Made by a program: the position numbers and the translations under genes | In this document: positions 21,176-32,320 of the stretch, piece after piece | Layout of the letters: every line of letters starts with the position of its first letter | Numbering within the stretch: the first letter of the stretch is position 1 | Notes under the pieces: generated by a model | What the model was told of the DNA's origin: nothing | Seen by the model: only the letters and a program-made list of their open reading frames with translations | Database searches by the model: none | NCBI GenBank assembly: GCA_029255685.2 | Contig: CM055314.2 | Span: forward strand, 40,058,790-40,122,789 | Reading direction: 5' to 3' | DNA: 64,000 nt | Origin: Silene conica | Taxonomy: Eukaryota > Streptophyta > Magnoliopsida > Caryophyllales > Caryophyllaceae

Positions 21176-23142
21176 TGTGATATTCAGTTGAACCATCCCA
21201 GAGGTAGTTACGACATATTGCTTCTATTCTTTTGATTATATTACACTCTTGGGGATAATGAACATTTGAGCCCAATAGTTGTGTAGAGTGTTTAGGACTG
21301 AATTGATAAGTGTGATTCTGCCAGCATAAGACAGTTTTCTAGCCCTCATTCCTCTGATCCTAGCCACAAGCTTTTCTGTTAGGGAAGAACAATCAGTCTT
21401 GGATAGTTTACCTGGTTAGATAGGGACCCCCAGGTATTTAAAGGGAAAAGAACCCTCTCTAAACCCAGTCACCTTAGTGATATCAGCTCTTGTTTCCTCT
21501 TCCATGCCATTAAAGAAAATCTCAGATTTGGTGTTATTCATTTTTAGTCCTGAAGCATTGGAGAATGATTAAAATGCTCTCATAAGCAACCGTATAGAGG
21601 CTGGTTTGCCTTTGTAGAACATTAAGAGGTCATCTGCAAACATTAAATGTGTTAGCTTCAGGTTTTTGCAAAGTGGATGGTATTGTAAAGGCCATCTTGC
21701 AGTAGCATATGTGATGAGTCTGGATAGGTAATCCATACACAAAGTGAACAAAAGAGGAGAAATAGGATCCCCTTGTCGCAGACCTCGTTTGCCCTTGAAA
21801 TAACCAAAGGAGGAGCCATTTAGAGAAAGGTAAAAAGAGGTAGTTTTCACACATTGAAGGACCATGCCAGTGAAGTAAGGTGGGAAGTTCAGCCCCTTGA
21901 GGAGTTGTTCTATAAACTCCCACTCAATCGTATCATAGGCCTTTTGAAGGTCTATTTTAAAGAGGCACCTTGGGGTGACTGATTTCCTTTCATATAGGTG
22001 AATAATGTCTTGACAGATGAGAACGTTTTCTATAATGGATCTCCCCTTTATAAAAGCTCCCTGATTCTCACTGACAATGTCTGGTAGCACTGATGCCAGC
22101 CGGTTACAGAGCAGTTTAGAAATGACTTTATACAGCATGTTGCAGCAGGCTATGGGTCTGAAATGGCTAACTGAGGAAGGTCTTTCACACTTTGGGATAA
22201 GAGTAATATTTGTGGCATTAAGTTGAGTAAGAAGCATCCCACACTTGAAGAAATCCATGATTGCTAGGCAAATATCCTCGCCAATTATATCCCAGGAATC
22301 TCTAAAGAAACCACTGGTGTATCCATCTGGGCCTGGGGCTTTATCAGTAGGAATAGCAAAAACTATGTCCTTGATCTCTCTTTTAGTAATGGGGGCATTA
22401 AGAAGTTGATGATGATCAGAGGTGCATATCTTGCCATTTTGCAGCACATCCACCCTGACCTTTTCAGTCTTTTTGCTGGCTCCTAGTAGGTGCTGGTAGA
22501 ATCCAAGGAAAGCTTGTTGGATGCTACTAGTGTCAGTACATAGTTTGCCATTCTTATCCTCAATCTGGATAACTTTATTTCTCATATATCTGGATTTGAG
22601 TACATTGTGCAACAAAGTAGTATTGCTATCACCATCTTGAACCCAATTTGCTTTTGCCTTTTGCTGGAGGTAACTAGTTCTAGCTTTGGACCAGAATTGC
22701 ACCTCTTTGAGGAGGGTCATCTCCTGCTGAATCAGATCAGCCTTGGATGGGTCCTCTTGTATGCTTACCTGCACTTCAGATAGGTGCAGACTCTTCCTCA
22801 TGGCATTCAATTCCACATCTGCATAACATTCTCTATTCAGTCCCTTTAGAACAGGTTTGAGAGCTTTCAGTTTTTTGATGACAGAAAACATCAAAGTTCC
22901 TGCAATATTCTGCTGCCAAACTCCCTTCACCTTTTCCTTAAAAGTCCCAGCAGTGCTCCACGATTGAAGTACTTAAAACTAGCATTCTTCCTTCCATCCA
23001 GTCTGATATTTCTCACTATGCAAGGATTATGGTCCAGTAACCCTTCAAGATGGAAATGGGCATGCATCTCAGGGTAGGAAAGACTCCATCTATCATTAAC
23101 TAAGAACCTGTCAAGTCTAGTTTGTAGTAGCAATGAGTACAC
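21176..23142 (-). pseudogene. LINE endonuclease end and reverse transcriptase
   Basis: The stretch begins with an endonuclease tail (TRLDRFLVND, LLDHNPC) in one frame, shifts frame at about 22930, then carries reverse transcriptase motifs: APGPDGYTSGFF, LIPKCERPSSVSHFRPI, GAFIKGRSIIENV, KIDLQKAYDTIEWEF, GLRQGDPISPLLF and the catalytic FADDLLMF. After 21569 the frame is broken more than once but can be followed (LSYAGR, CRNYLWDG) to the Copia border. The enzyme would copy LINE RNA at the nicked target. It is not functional as it stands. Confidence 0.85.
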
Positions 23143-24329
23143 AAATTTTGGTTTATTTTAAAATGATATTATCCGTCTTAAGTTTAAGATGAGTCAAATA
23201 TTATATATGAGACAAGAGAATATTGAATAGGGATACCAAAATGTTTGTCATTTGTATGTAAGTGGGTGTAAATTTGACTTGTTTTAATCTTACTAGGAAA
23301 AGGCTTCTGGTGGAATGTAGATGTTGTTTTTATTTTTATGTTTTAATCATGAGTTTACAAAGGGAATAGATATGGTTCTGGCGAAACATATTGCAATTGT
23401 GCGTACAGGGTTAAGGAATTGGATATTTGTGTTGGTGCCAGACGAGGCATTGGTTGAGGCGTTGAGTTGTTTTCGTATGATTTTATAATGGTACATCGGT
23501 AATGAATAATGATCACTGCATATGCACGGAATTTTGTGTTAGTAATACCCGTCTTAAGATAGACTTACTGCTTATTTATTACGAAACCATGGCGTGTCAG
23601 TGGGTGTATATTTGACTTACTGCTTGTTTTAGTCTTAAGACGGATATTTGACATATTGTTCTTCCTGTAGTGGTCCAATAAATTCACAAAGTTGTTAAGA
23701 GGCACTTCCTATTTTGTTTGTAGCTTCATATAGTAAAAGTAGTAATAAATCCTAAGGTAACACTTATCAAATATTGTTGGTTGCGCATGAACTTTTGGTA
23801 AGAGTAAAATGTAAATGTAAGTACATAAAAATTTGAAATCATGTTTTAAATTTGACTATTCTGATTGTTGGACTGTTTGTCATATGTATTAATTTAAGTC
23901 GTTGTATATTTAACTTGTCTTAACCTTAAGACGGATATACCCGTCTTAAGAGAGACTTACAACTTAGCTTATTTATTACTAAACCATGTCGTACCATAAG
24001 AGTACTACGAGTAGGAGGATGTATGCATATGTTTTCTCTTTTTTTTGCATTATAGTATGTTTGTAGCTCTATGCCTCTATTAAGTGTGTTTGTAGTTGTA
24101 TCATGTGTCCACTCACCAATTGATAAATATAATTTGAAATCTTTGTGTGCAATGCTTGATAGTTGGTTAACGTGTCAAAAAATTGAAGTAGTTTAAATTG
24201 CTTGATACTTGTTTAAATCATTGATCAATTTCCCATTCACTTAATTTTGGATGATTGCTTTATAAATTCATCACTACTCTGAATTCGGAAGCTTTGCATT
24301 TAAATAATTTATGTTATGCTATCAGGATC
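23143..24329 (+). other. AT-rich DNA, probably CACTA first intron
   Basis: No gene seen. The words CCGTCTTAAG and CTTAAGACGG recur, with a perfect 10-bp inverted repeat at 23925-23934 and 23941-23950. It ends in CTATCAG just before the transposase start. Confidence 0.45.
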
Positions 24330-25913
24330 ATGGATGGTAGAAATCGCAAATGGATTGGTAGTGACAATCGGTATGAGTATTTAAGTGGGGTTTCTGATTT
24401 TTGAATTTTGCCTTTAGCAAAGATAAGGATGGGAATGTCCCTTGTCCATGTACCAAATGTTTAAATCACTTTACTTTAGACAAGGTACATATGTATGACC
24501 ACCTTGTGATAAACAGAATGATGGTGAATTATGATGTTTGGTACTGTCATGGTGAATCAATGTGTGACAAAGTTTCTAAAATAAACGCAAGAACTATTGA
24601 TGCATCTAATGATGGTAATGAGAATGTTAATGGTAGGGGTAATGAGGATACAATGGGATTATTATGTGACATTATAAGAGCTTCTAACTTGGCACAAAAT
24701 GTTGTTGATGATGGTGGTAGTGTCCAAGAAAGTATATCTGTTAGCAATGATAATCAGGACGGTTTAGAGAGCCCTAATATTGGTGCTGCCCAGGCTGAAA
24801 TAGAAAAATATAATTTGTTTGTTAAAGATGTTGATAGAGAGCTTTATCCTGGGTGTAAGAATTTTAACCAGTTATCATTTTTGTTACAATTATACAACAT
24901 TAAGTGCAGATTTGGTTAGTCTAATTTGTCTTTCGATGTCTTGGTTAAACTACTTAAAGAAGCTTTTCCTGAAGGTGGGACTTTACCTAATTCTTTTAAT
25001 GAATGTAAAAGATTGTCGATGGATTAGGTCTCTCATATGTAGATATTGATGCATGTCCACATGATTGTATGCTATTTCGGAAAGAGCATTTGGGGTCACA
25101 AGAGTGTGTAAAATGCCATGCTTCTAGATGGAAGACGACAACCAATAAACCCGATGATCCTACCTCAGTTCCAAAAAAAATAAAAAAAAATTCCCTCAAA
25201 TGTATTACGATACTTTCCCTTAGGACCTAGACTCCAAAGAATTTATATGTCACCAGAATTAGCAAATAACATGAAATGGCATGCCATAAAACGTACAAAA
25301 GATGGCATTCTTAGGCATCCTGCTGATGCAGAGGCTTGGAGTAGTTTTGACAGTAGATACCCAGACTTTGCCCTTGAACCTCGTAACGTTAGGTTGGGCC
25401 TATCAAGTGATGGTTTTAATCTGTTTGGTAGAATGGATAGCAGTCATAGCATTTGGCCAGTTATTTTAATACCTTATAACTTACCTCTGTGGTTGTGCAT
25501 GAAGAAGGAGAACTTCATTTTATCGATTATTATTTCTGGCCCAAAGTCACCTGGAAATAATATTGATGTCTACTTACAACCTCTTATAGAAGAATTAGTA
25601 GACTTGTGGGAAAATGGAATACCTACATTTGATTCCTCAGTCCAGGAAGTCTTTCAAATGCGTGCATCATTATGTGGGACAATTAATGATTATCCGCTCG
25701 ATCTAGGAAACTTGTCTGGTTGGAACATACATGGCAAGTTTGGTTGTATTTCATGCAATACGAGTTATTGTGCCAAAAGGTTGAAACATGGTCATAAGTT
25801 TTCTTACATGGATCATCAGCGTTTTGTTGCTGATGTCACAAAATGCAAACCACCTTCGGGATCTGAACTGTTACAGCAACTTAAAGATATTAATTTTTAT
25901 TTGCCAAGATCTG

Positions 25914-27578
25914 GTTAGACATTATAAGAGAAAGATTTGCTCTCGAAGATGTTTGTTTAAACTGGATATGCAAAAGGCGTATGACACTGTGGAATGGGAT
26001 TTCTTACACCAAATGCTTAAGGGGCTTAATTTTCCTGATCATTTCATATTGTTGATCATGCAGTGTGTAACTACAGCCAGCTATTCACTTACCTTGAATG
26101 GGGACAACTTTGGTTTCTGTCAAGGGAAAAGAGGGCTTAGACAAGGGGATCCATTGTCTCCTCTCCTTTTTACTATTTGCATGGAATACCTTACCAGACT
26201 CCTTCAGTGTACAACATCCAATATGGGCTTCAAGTTTCATCATATGTGCAAAGGGATGAAATTATCTTGCTTGATGTTTGCAGATGATCTGCTTCTGTTT
26301 AGCAAGGGTGACTATATTTCTATGATGATTTTGCTAAGGACATTTGCTACATTCTCTAAGACTTCAGGGCTGAAACTGAGTCCAGGGAAGTCCAATGTGT
26401 ACTTCAATGGGGTTGCTAAATAGATTAAGTAGGAAATAATCTCTATATCAGGCTGCACAGAAGGACAACTTCCTTTCAACTATTTATGAGTGTTGGTTAA
26501 ACCAACACAACTGAACCTTAAGGACTGTCACCCCCTGATAGATAAGATAGTGGAACGGATAAGAAGGCTGGGCACTAGGAAGCTTTCTTATGCAGGCAGA
26601 CTGACTCTGGTCAGGTCTGTCTTGGCTTCTTTGCACAAGTACTGGGCTAGTATATTTATTTTGCCAAGTTCAGTGATGAAAAGGATTGATGCCATCTGCA
26701 GAAACTTTTTATGGGATGGCACAGCTGAGTACATGAGATCTCCTCTAGTTGCTTGGGAGAAAATTTGCACAAGTCACAAAGAAGGAGGGCTGAATTTGAG
26801 AGATTCTGCTACCTGGAACACAGCTGCCATTGGAAAACTAGCATGGTGGGTGTCAAGCTGCCCTAATAAGTTGTGGGTGCAGTGGGTGCATCATAACTAC
26901 CTGAAAGACACTAGCTGGGATGACTACCAGCCTGCTCATGACTCACCTTGGTGCTGGAAAAAAATATGTAAAGTTAAAGACAGAATGAAGAGGGGACACA
27001 ACACTCTTGGATGGACAAATACAGGTCCCAACAGCTATTCTATTGCTAAGGGATACCCATGGTTGCGTGGGGAACAGACTGAGGCAGAGTGGAGTAAGTT
27101 GATCTGGAATAGGTGGGTCATCCCTAAGCACGATTTTGTAGCTTGGTTACATCAACATCAAGCGTTCAATACCAGAGTCAAGCTTCACATACTGAACATT
27201 GTATCAGACAATTCCTGTTGCATCTGTGAGGGTGCACCTGAAACCATTGAGCATCTATTTGGGCAGTGTTCCTATAGCTGGACTATCATACAAGGTATTG
27301 CAGCATGGATTGGCTTTAAACCTATCATGAACTTGAACAACCAATGGAGGCTAAGACTAAGGGCGACTAAAATGCAGAGGGCTATCAAAAACAGTGCTCT
27401 AAATGCAGTCATATACCACATTTGGATGCAAAGAAACAGAAGCAGAAATGAGCAAAGTATTCTTACACCAACGATTGTAATCAAAAATATTAAAGCTGAG
27501 TTGAGTAGTTTCTTTCGTAGCAGGATCACAGATAGTTTACCAGTTAAGGATAAAGCTTTCCTAAGCTCCCTTGGCTAA
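25914..27578 (+). pseudogene. LINE reverse transcriptase and zf-RVT, truncated
   Basis: The first block (to 26423) has KLDMQKAYDTVEWDF, GLRQGDPLSPLLF and the catalytic FADDLLLF, then a TAG at 26421-26423. The second block (26490-27578) starts after a short gap and carries LSYAGRLTLV, CRNFLWDG, WNRWVIPKHDFVAWL and the zinc-binding CCICEGAPETIEHLFGQC. The N-terminal half of the protein is missing, so it cannot work. The reading frame of the upstream transposase runs by chance into the LINE frame overlap. Confidence 0.85.
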
Positions 27579-27642
27579 TATCTTTGTAATTGCCTCTTAT
27601 GCCATATATATAAATATACTTACCTTTTACCCAAAAAAAAAA
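25914..27642 (+). mobile_element. 5'-truncated LINE inside the CACTA transposase
   Basis: A plus-strand LINE that begins within the reverse transcriptase and ends in a poly(A) run at 27633-27642. It is of the same family as the LINE at 11058-23135. Truncation at the 5' end is normal for LINEs. I could not find a target-site duplication; after the poly(A) the flank does not repeat the left border. Confidence 0.85.
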
Positions 27643-27972
27643 CTTAGCGACCCACCTACGGGGGTGACTGATGGTACATGGAAAAAGAAGAGTATATTTT
27701 TCAAGCTTCCTTATTGGGAGTTTAATTTAGTGCGTCATAATCTTGATGTCATGCATATCGAAAAACATGTATGCGACAACATCATATACACACATCTGAA
27801 TGTTGGAAAGAAATCAAAAGACAATTTGAGTGCTAGAAAGGACCTTAGACTTCTTGGGATTAGGAAGAAATTATGGCCACAATCACGAGGGAAGAGAACA
27901 TTTTTGCCACCAGCTCCTTATTGTTTGACTGAAGAGGGTAAAAAGTGTTTTCTAAAGGTCGTGAAAAGATAC

Positions 27973-30065
27973 TGACAATGATAACAATGATAATAACAAC
28001 TCATACGAGTAAGTATATAAATAATCCAACAATTGAAATTGGTTATCCAACATGTTCAACACAATAGGTCATGTGACATCAACTAAAGCATGAAGCATGT
28101 GAGATATAGGTGAATACAAGGAAAGTCGGATTTAACCATCCAATTCATAGTGCAAGAATGAACATAACCGTTCACCACAACCATAGGAACAAGGCTACTA
28201 AATAACAAGAATAGAATGAACGCCGTCGGGGAACATAACCGTTACCCCGACCACTAGATCGCATAACCACGACACTAGCTAACGGAGCGCATAACCACGA
28301 CATCCGAAAATATATATATAGAGCATAACCGCAACTATATGCCTAAGACCTGGCCAGACCTCTCGATGTACTAACCTACACCGAACGACACACGGGGACC
28401 AAGCCGCATAACCACGGGCACCGACGAATCCCGAACATAGACAAATCCCATACTTGGGTGGCATTTGTTCATTACAATGACACACTAATCGTGTTACCGC
28501 TATCCATTCAAAATAAGCATAACTTAACCGTTAGCATAAACAACTCATTAACATAATCGTTAACATAAACAACTCATTAACATAACCGTTAATTACCCAT
28601 TTCCAAGCATGAGTTACAAGGTAAACCAAATCAATGCTTGAGTTGGTTTCTAGAAGCTATTTTGAAGTGGAAGCCGGTTTCCCTTCCGGTTGCCCGGCCG
28701 GGGGGTCTTCTCCCTCAACTTAGCTTCTAAAAATGACCCAAGCATTGCCCAATAGCAAAATAACAAGCATTTGATAGCCCTTTCATCGTCTCAAGCAAAT
28801 CTGATACACGAAACGAAAGTTAACAATGCGACAATGGCTATGCTTCGATATGGCATGTGACGTGTGATGAAAGTAATAACTTTAAGGCATGTAAACAAGA
28901 TATTTAATAATTACAGAACTTGTGTACATACATGGGAGAGAAGATAGGAAACAAGTAGGAGAAATAAGGGTACAAAAACAATCAAACATGCGCGAGAAAC
29001 AAGCGACCGAGAAGTGAATACCGCAGGCTGCGGCCAGAGGCGCAGGCTGCGGCCTAAAGCGCAGGCTTGCGGCGGCCACGGCAGGCTGCAGCGGCCACTG
29101 CCCAGCCCTGCTCGTGCACAAGTCGCGGCTCCTCTTTTGCCCAAAGTCGTTTGCACACAAACCCACTACAATGCACCCATAACAAGCAATATGTATACAT
29201 GTATTCATGGTGTTTTATACTTCATCTTATGCCATATTAATCAACCCAAAAATCTTCTTAATTTAACATAAGAACATATGAAATTCAATTATGAATTGAG
29301 AACAATGGTACAAGCAATTCCAAACACCCCAAACTCATGTAAAAACATCAATCCAAGTTAAACCACACCAAATAACTACCTTACTAACAATCATCAATTT
29401 TTACCAATAATCCACATATAAAAACTTAGTCTTTGATAGAAATAGAATTAGAACTCATTAATCTCACCTTCTTGCTTGAATCCTAGTCCAAAGTTTCGTC
29501 AATTTCGTAGGAATCAGCCTCCGGGTCACCCGACTCAAACCCTACAAACAAAGGAAATATTAGAGGGGAAAGACTAAACTTTGAGCATGAAATTAGGGTT
29601 GCTCGAAAATCATGGGGAGGTGAGAGTAAGTAAGTTTTTCTTACTTGAAAAGAAGGAGAAGGAGACAAGGAGATGAATGCCGCAAAAATCACAAGAAACC
29701 GATTGGAAATGAGCAAGTTGTGATGATTTTAGGAGTTGAGGTTTTTGAAGGCAACAATGGTGTTTGTAAAAAGTGTTGAATCTAAAAAGTGAAATGAGGA
29801 AGGAGGTAGGATGATGGTTTTATGTGGGTCTCACTTATAACCACAAGTTATTTGACCCATTTCCGGGTTTAACCCATATAACTCAATTTTGAGTCGGAAT
29901 TTGCTAGAAACTAAGCCTTGAGGTTACTATACTTAAGACTTGAATTAAATATTTCCGGAAATGTTCCTTACTCTTTAAAATTATTATTTCTCAAAAATAA
30001 TATTTAAAATTGAAATTCAAATTATTTTAGATAAATTCCAAGGCGGAAATTTCGCGGGAGTTACA
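27973..30065 (-). repeat. Probable solo LTR or LTR fragment
   Basis: On the minus strand it starts TGTAACTCCCGCGAAATTTCC and ends ATCATTGTCA, so it has TG and CA ends. The transposase frame stops right at its left border. It holds a leader-like stretch with ACCCTAATTTC and a GC-rich palindrome array at 29021-29100. Two direct repeats around AAACAACTCATTAACATAA occur at 28520-28590. No target-site duplication is visible, perhaps because the right flank is another LTR fragment. No protein is credible here. Confidence 0.45.
29021..29100. repeat. GC-rich palindrome array in LTR-like sequence
   Basis: Four units start at 29023, 29042, 29061 and 29081 (steps of 19, 19 and 20 bp). The first, CCGCAGGCTGCGG, is a perfect odd-centred palindrome; the others are variants such as CGCAGGCTGCG. 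The surroundings are AT-rich. Confidence 0.75.
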
Positions 30066-30491
30066 ATGAGCTCAGTAAAAAGGTCATGGCATTGCATCTT
30101 CATTTTCATACTCATTCATTGCATATTCATTAGTGTGATTTCTATATCCTACTCAACCGCAAGGTTGACCGTGTATTCAGTGACACCTCTGATGATCCGT
30201 AATGGGGAGCTGTTTTGACAGGATGGAGAAATCTATAGGAGCATGGGAGGGCGTGAGCACTTGGATGGACCGACTTAGAATTAGACCACATAATTAGAAG
30301 ATGTCAGTTGTACTTTGTTTTCCGCTGTGTAGTATGAGTAATATTAAAAGTTTAAATTTAAACAGTTTTATATAAAGTACTTTGGTTTGTTTTAATTTGT
30401 TATTCACTACCTCGGTCACTCCGAGATGGTAACAGTTCTATTTATTTGAGAATGTCTTGCTAAAGGCTCTTAAATAAATGGGGGTATTACA
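30066..30491 (+). repeat. 3' fragment of a Tekay-type Gypsy LTR
   Basis: It matches, in the opposite orientation, the start of the solo LTR at 39374 (ATGAGCTCAGTA, CTCAACCGCAAGGTTGACC, then AAATAAATGGGGGTATTACA at the end). It is followed at 30492 by AACAATGTCAGAACGAG, which looks like a decayed tRNA-iMet primer site. The rest of that element is gone. Confidence 0.7.
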
Positions 30492-31720
30492 AACAATGTC
30501 AGAACGAGATGCATAAAGCGGGTTGTCTATAATCTCCTTTGTAAAGGAATGACAGATTGCTTACGTAGAGCAATCAAACATGAAGGTGTCATTTCCTTTG
30601 GCAAGGTAACAGTATGAATACTATTATCTGTTTTATACGTATATGTCCCCGTTTTTCACATTCTGGTCGTCTTTTTACCATTCGTCGACATTTCCTCTTG
30701 TCTTGCGCGCTTAGGGTGTATATCTTGCTGAGGAATGCATATTTTGCCTTTGTTTCTTTTAAGAATTCTAAGCAGTTAGTAGAAGACAACATTTTACATT
30801 TGCATTTGTTCATTTCCTTTTTCTTGGCCTCTACAAGTCAACCAATTTTATCCAAGTAAGGGATTCTCTATTTCCCTCTTCCCGTTCTCTCTAAATCCTC
30901 ATCCGAGTAACTTTTAACTTTCTAATAAAGTACTACATATTAAATTTTATTTTATACTTTCTCCTGGTGCCTAATTTATTTTCCCTTGGACCATGTTTGC
31001 AGACGGTAGAGTGGCTATTTATGGCGCCATATAACGTGCCCTTGTTCTATATACTATTGTTTACTTGTTTAAAGGTTCCGGTTTAGAGATTTAATCCCAA
31101 AGAAGCTCAGAAATTAGGTTTAACGCAAAGGGTATCTATTTATCTGAAGTACATGAAACTGGTTTTTCGTTTTGTAGGTCATCTATGTTTTAGCTAACGA
31201 CTTGTATAGATTTCACCTTGTTGACTGTATTGAATTTGTTTGTATAGACCAGTTCAATGCTCTTAAATCTCACCTGAATTTTCATTGTTAATGGAACTTT
31301 TTTGTTTATCTTCTTTTGTGTTCGCTTATCGATGGTTCCAGCATTTTGAGAAGGATAAAGATATGAAGTTATGATACATTTTTCGTTAAGTTAGACTTCT
31401 TTTGTTTTGTTGTAAAGTATTGAAATTATAAAGATATGCACAGAAACAGAGGTTTAGGTATCTTACTGTAAAAACGGAGTCTTTCAGTAGTCCATTATCC
31501 CAGCAATGAAACTACTCAGATGATCAGATTCACGACTTCTATATATATATATGACCACGCTAATCCTTTATGACGTCACTATAGATAATGAAATTTAGTA
31601 CAAATTTGTTCCACAGCAAATAGATATCTAAGCAGTTTAAATAAATACAATACGCAAAATTCAGTAGACAAGGTCCGCCTCCTGAAAGCTTTACTGATAC
31701 GACGTGATAACTTGGGATTT

Positions 31721-31750
31721 CGCGCGCATCGCGCGCGGAGAAACAACTAG
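31721..31750 (+). mobile_element. Helitron-like 3' terminus
   Basis: A 7-bp GC stem with 3-base loop (CGCGCGC ATC GCGCGCG, 31721-31737) is followed after 9 bases by CTAG and then T. This is the textbook 3' end of plant Helitrons. A TC start on the left is not certain; 31530-31560 is a candidate region. Confidence 0.55.
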
Positions 31751-31959
31751 TGTTTTGAAAAGTGCATGAATAACATGTAGAAAGTAAAATATCAAGGGGT
31801 ACCATCATGTAGAATATCCCAAACCTTTTTAAAATTTTATTTGACACCCCTAACCACGCCTGATCAACAATGATTTTGGGATGAACATGGAAGATATGGG
31901 TTTAGTGTAATTGCTTATAATTTAATAACGCCCGATATTGCTATATGATTTTTCTTAAT

Positions 31960-32075
31960 ATAAATGTGATGTTCTAAATCCGTTAGTCCATCAGTTTCCA
32001 ACATGCAATCATGCCTGTTATAAATCTCATGTTTTAAATCCGTTGTTCCATCAGTTTCCAACATGCAATCATGCA
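31960..32075. repeat. 60-bp tandem duplication
   Basis: Two copies with exact 60-bp period share TAAATCCGTT and CCATCAGTTTCCAACATGCAATCATGC (here seen as CCATCAGTTTCCAACATGC followed by AATCATGC), with a few base changes. Confidence 0.8.
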
Positions 32076-32320
32076 TGAGCCGAAGCGGGAAAATTAAGAA
32101 TTGAAGAAAGCAACGACATGTGAAGTGTGATTTACGAAATAAGTTATTCGAAACCAACATTTTTTATGATAAAAAATAGAAAACTAGAAAGAGCAGATGC
32201 TCAGTCAAACCTTTGATCCTACCATTTTTCTCGCTTCCTTCTTTTCCTGACACTATTTTTTTGTTTTTGTGTTTTCTTCTAAAATTGTAGTTTTCTATTA
32301 TCAACACTGTTCGGTATACT

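Larger units (their letters stand above)
11058..23135 (-). mobile_element. LINE (L1-type), carries TRIM and Copia insertions
   Basis: A minus-strand LINE reads from about 23135 (5'-truncated inside the endonuclease) to a poly(A) tail seen as poly(T) at 11058-11068. Its body is in three pieces: 23135-21176, 12536-12437 and 11883-11166. Taking out the Copia (12537-21170 plus one copy of GACCC) and the TRIM (11884-12436 plus one copy of TGCCT) restores a continuous LINE protein across both joints, which proves the nesting order. I found no target-site duplication for the LINE itself. Confidence 0.85.
10478..27972 (+). mobile_element. CACTA transposon split by two LINE insertions
   Basis: The left end starts CACTACAACAATTCATACC with subterminal GTGGCATTT and AATGCCACC repeats. 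A 5' UTR-like stretch ends in CCG|GTATGC near 10781, a plausible splice donor. The TNP2-type transposase begins at 24330 after a CTATCAG acceptor. If these belong together (inference), the minus-strand LINE at 11058-23135 sits in the first intron and a second LINE (25914-27642) sits in the transposase. The transposase stops abruptly at 27972, where LTR-like DNA begins, so the right end is missing. Confidence 0.5.
24330..27972 (+). pseudogene. CACTA transposase (TNP2 type), broken
   Basis: The protein starts at 24330 (MDGRNRKWIG) with a transposase-associated N-terminal domain carrying CPCTKC. It loses frame near 24400, again near 24919, 25025 and 25200. From 25247 it continues as the Transposase_21 domain (GLSSDGFNLFGRM, SIWPVILIPYNLP, GWNIHGKFGCISC). 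At about 25914 a LINE interrupts it. The domain resumes at 27643 (IFFKLPYWEFNLVRHNLDVMHIEK written here in two parts: IFFKLPYWEF and VRHNLDVMHIEK) and ends abruptly at 27972 where LTR-like DNA starts. TNP2 proteins cut and move CACTA elements. This copy cannot be functional. Confidence 0.85.
30492..32320. other. Region upstream of the MICU-type gene
   Basis: About 1.8 kb of AT-rich DNA without a gene. It contains a Helitron-like 3' terminus (31721-31750) and a 60-bp tandem duplication (31960-32075). The promoter and 5' UTR of the MICU-type gene should lie in its right part; I cannot fix a TATA box or a transcription start. Confidence 0.5.

Noticed and set aside
11058..23135. Target-site duplication of the large LINE
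   Set aside because: Sequences left of the poly(T) and right of the 5' border do not match convincingly.
23655..23669. CTTCCTGTAGTG as right end of the CACTA element starting at 10478
   Set aside because: The flanking three bases do not match, there are no subterminal repeats, and the transposase lies further right.
25788..26423. Chimaeric transposase-reverse transcriptase gene
   Set aside because: The frame begins in an out-of-frame reading of the transposase and enters the LINE by chance; both parts are decayed.
29014..29271. Frames through the GC-rich array
   Set aside because: Composition artefact of the palindrome array in several frames at once.
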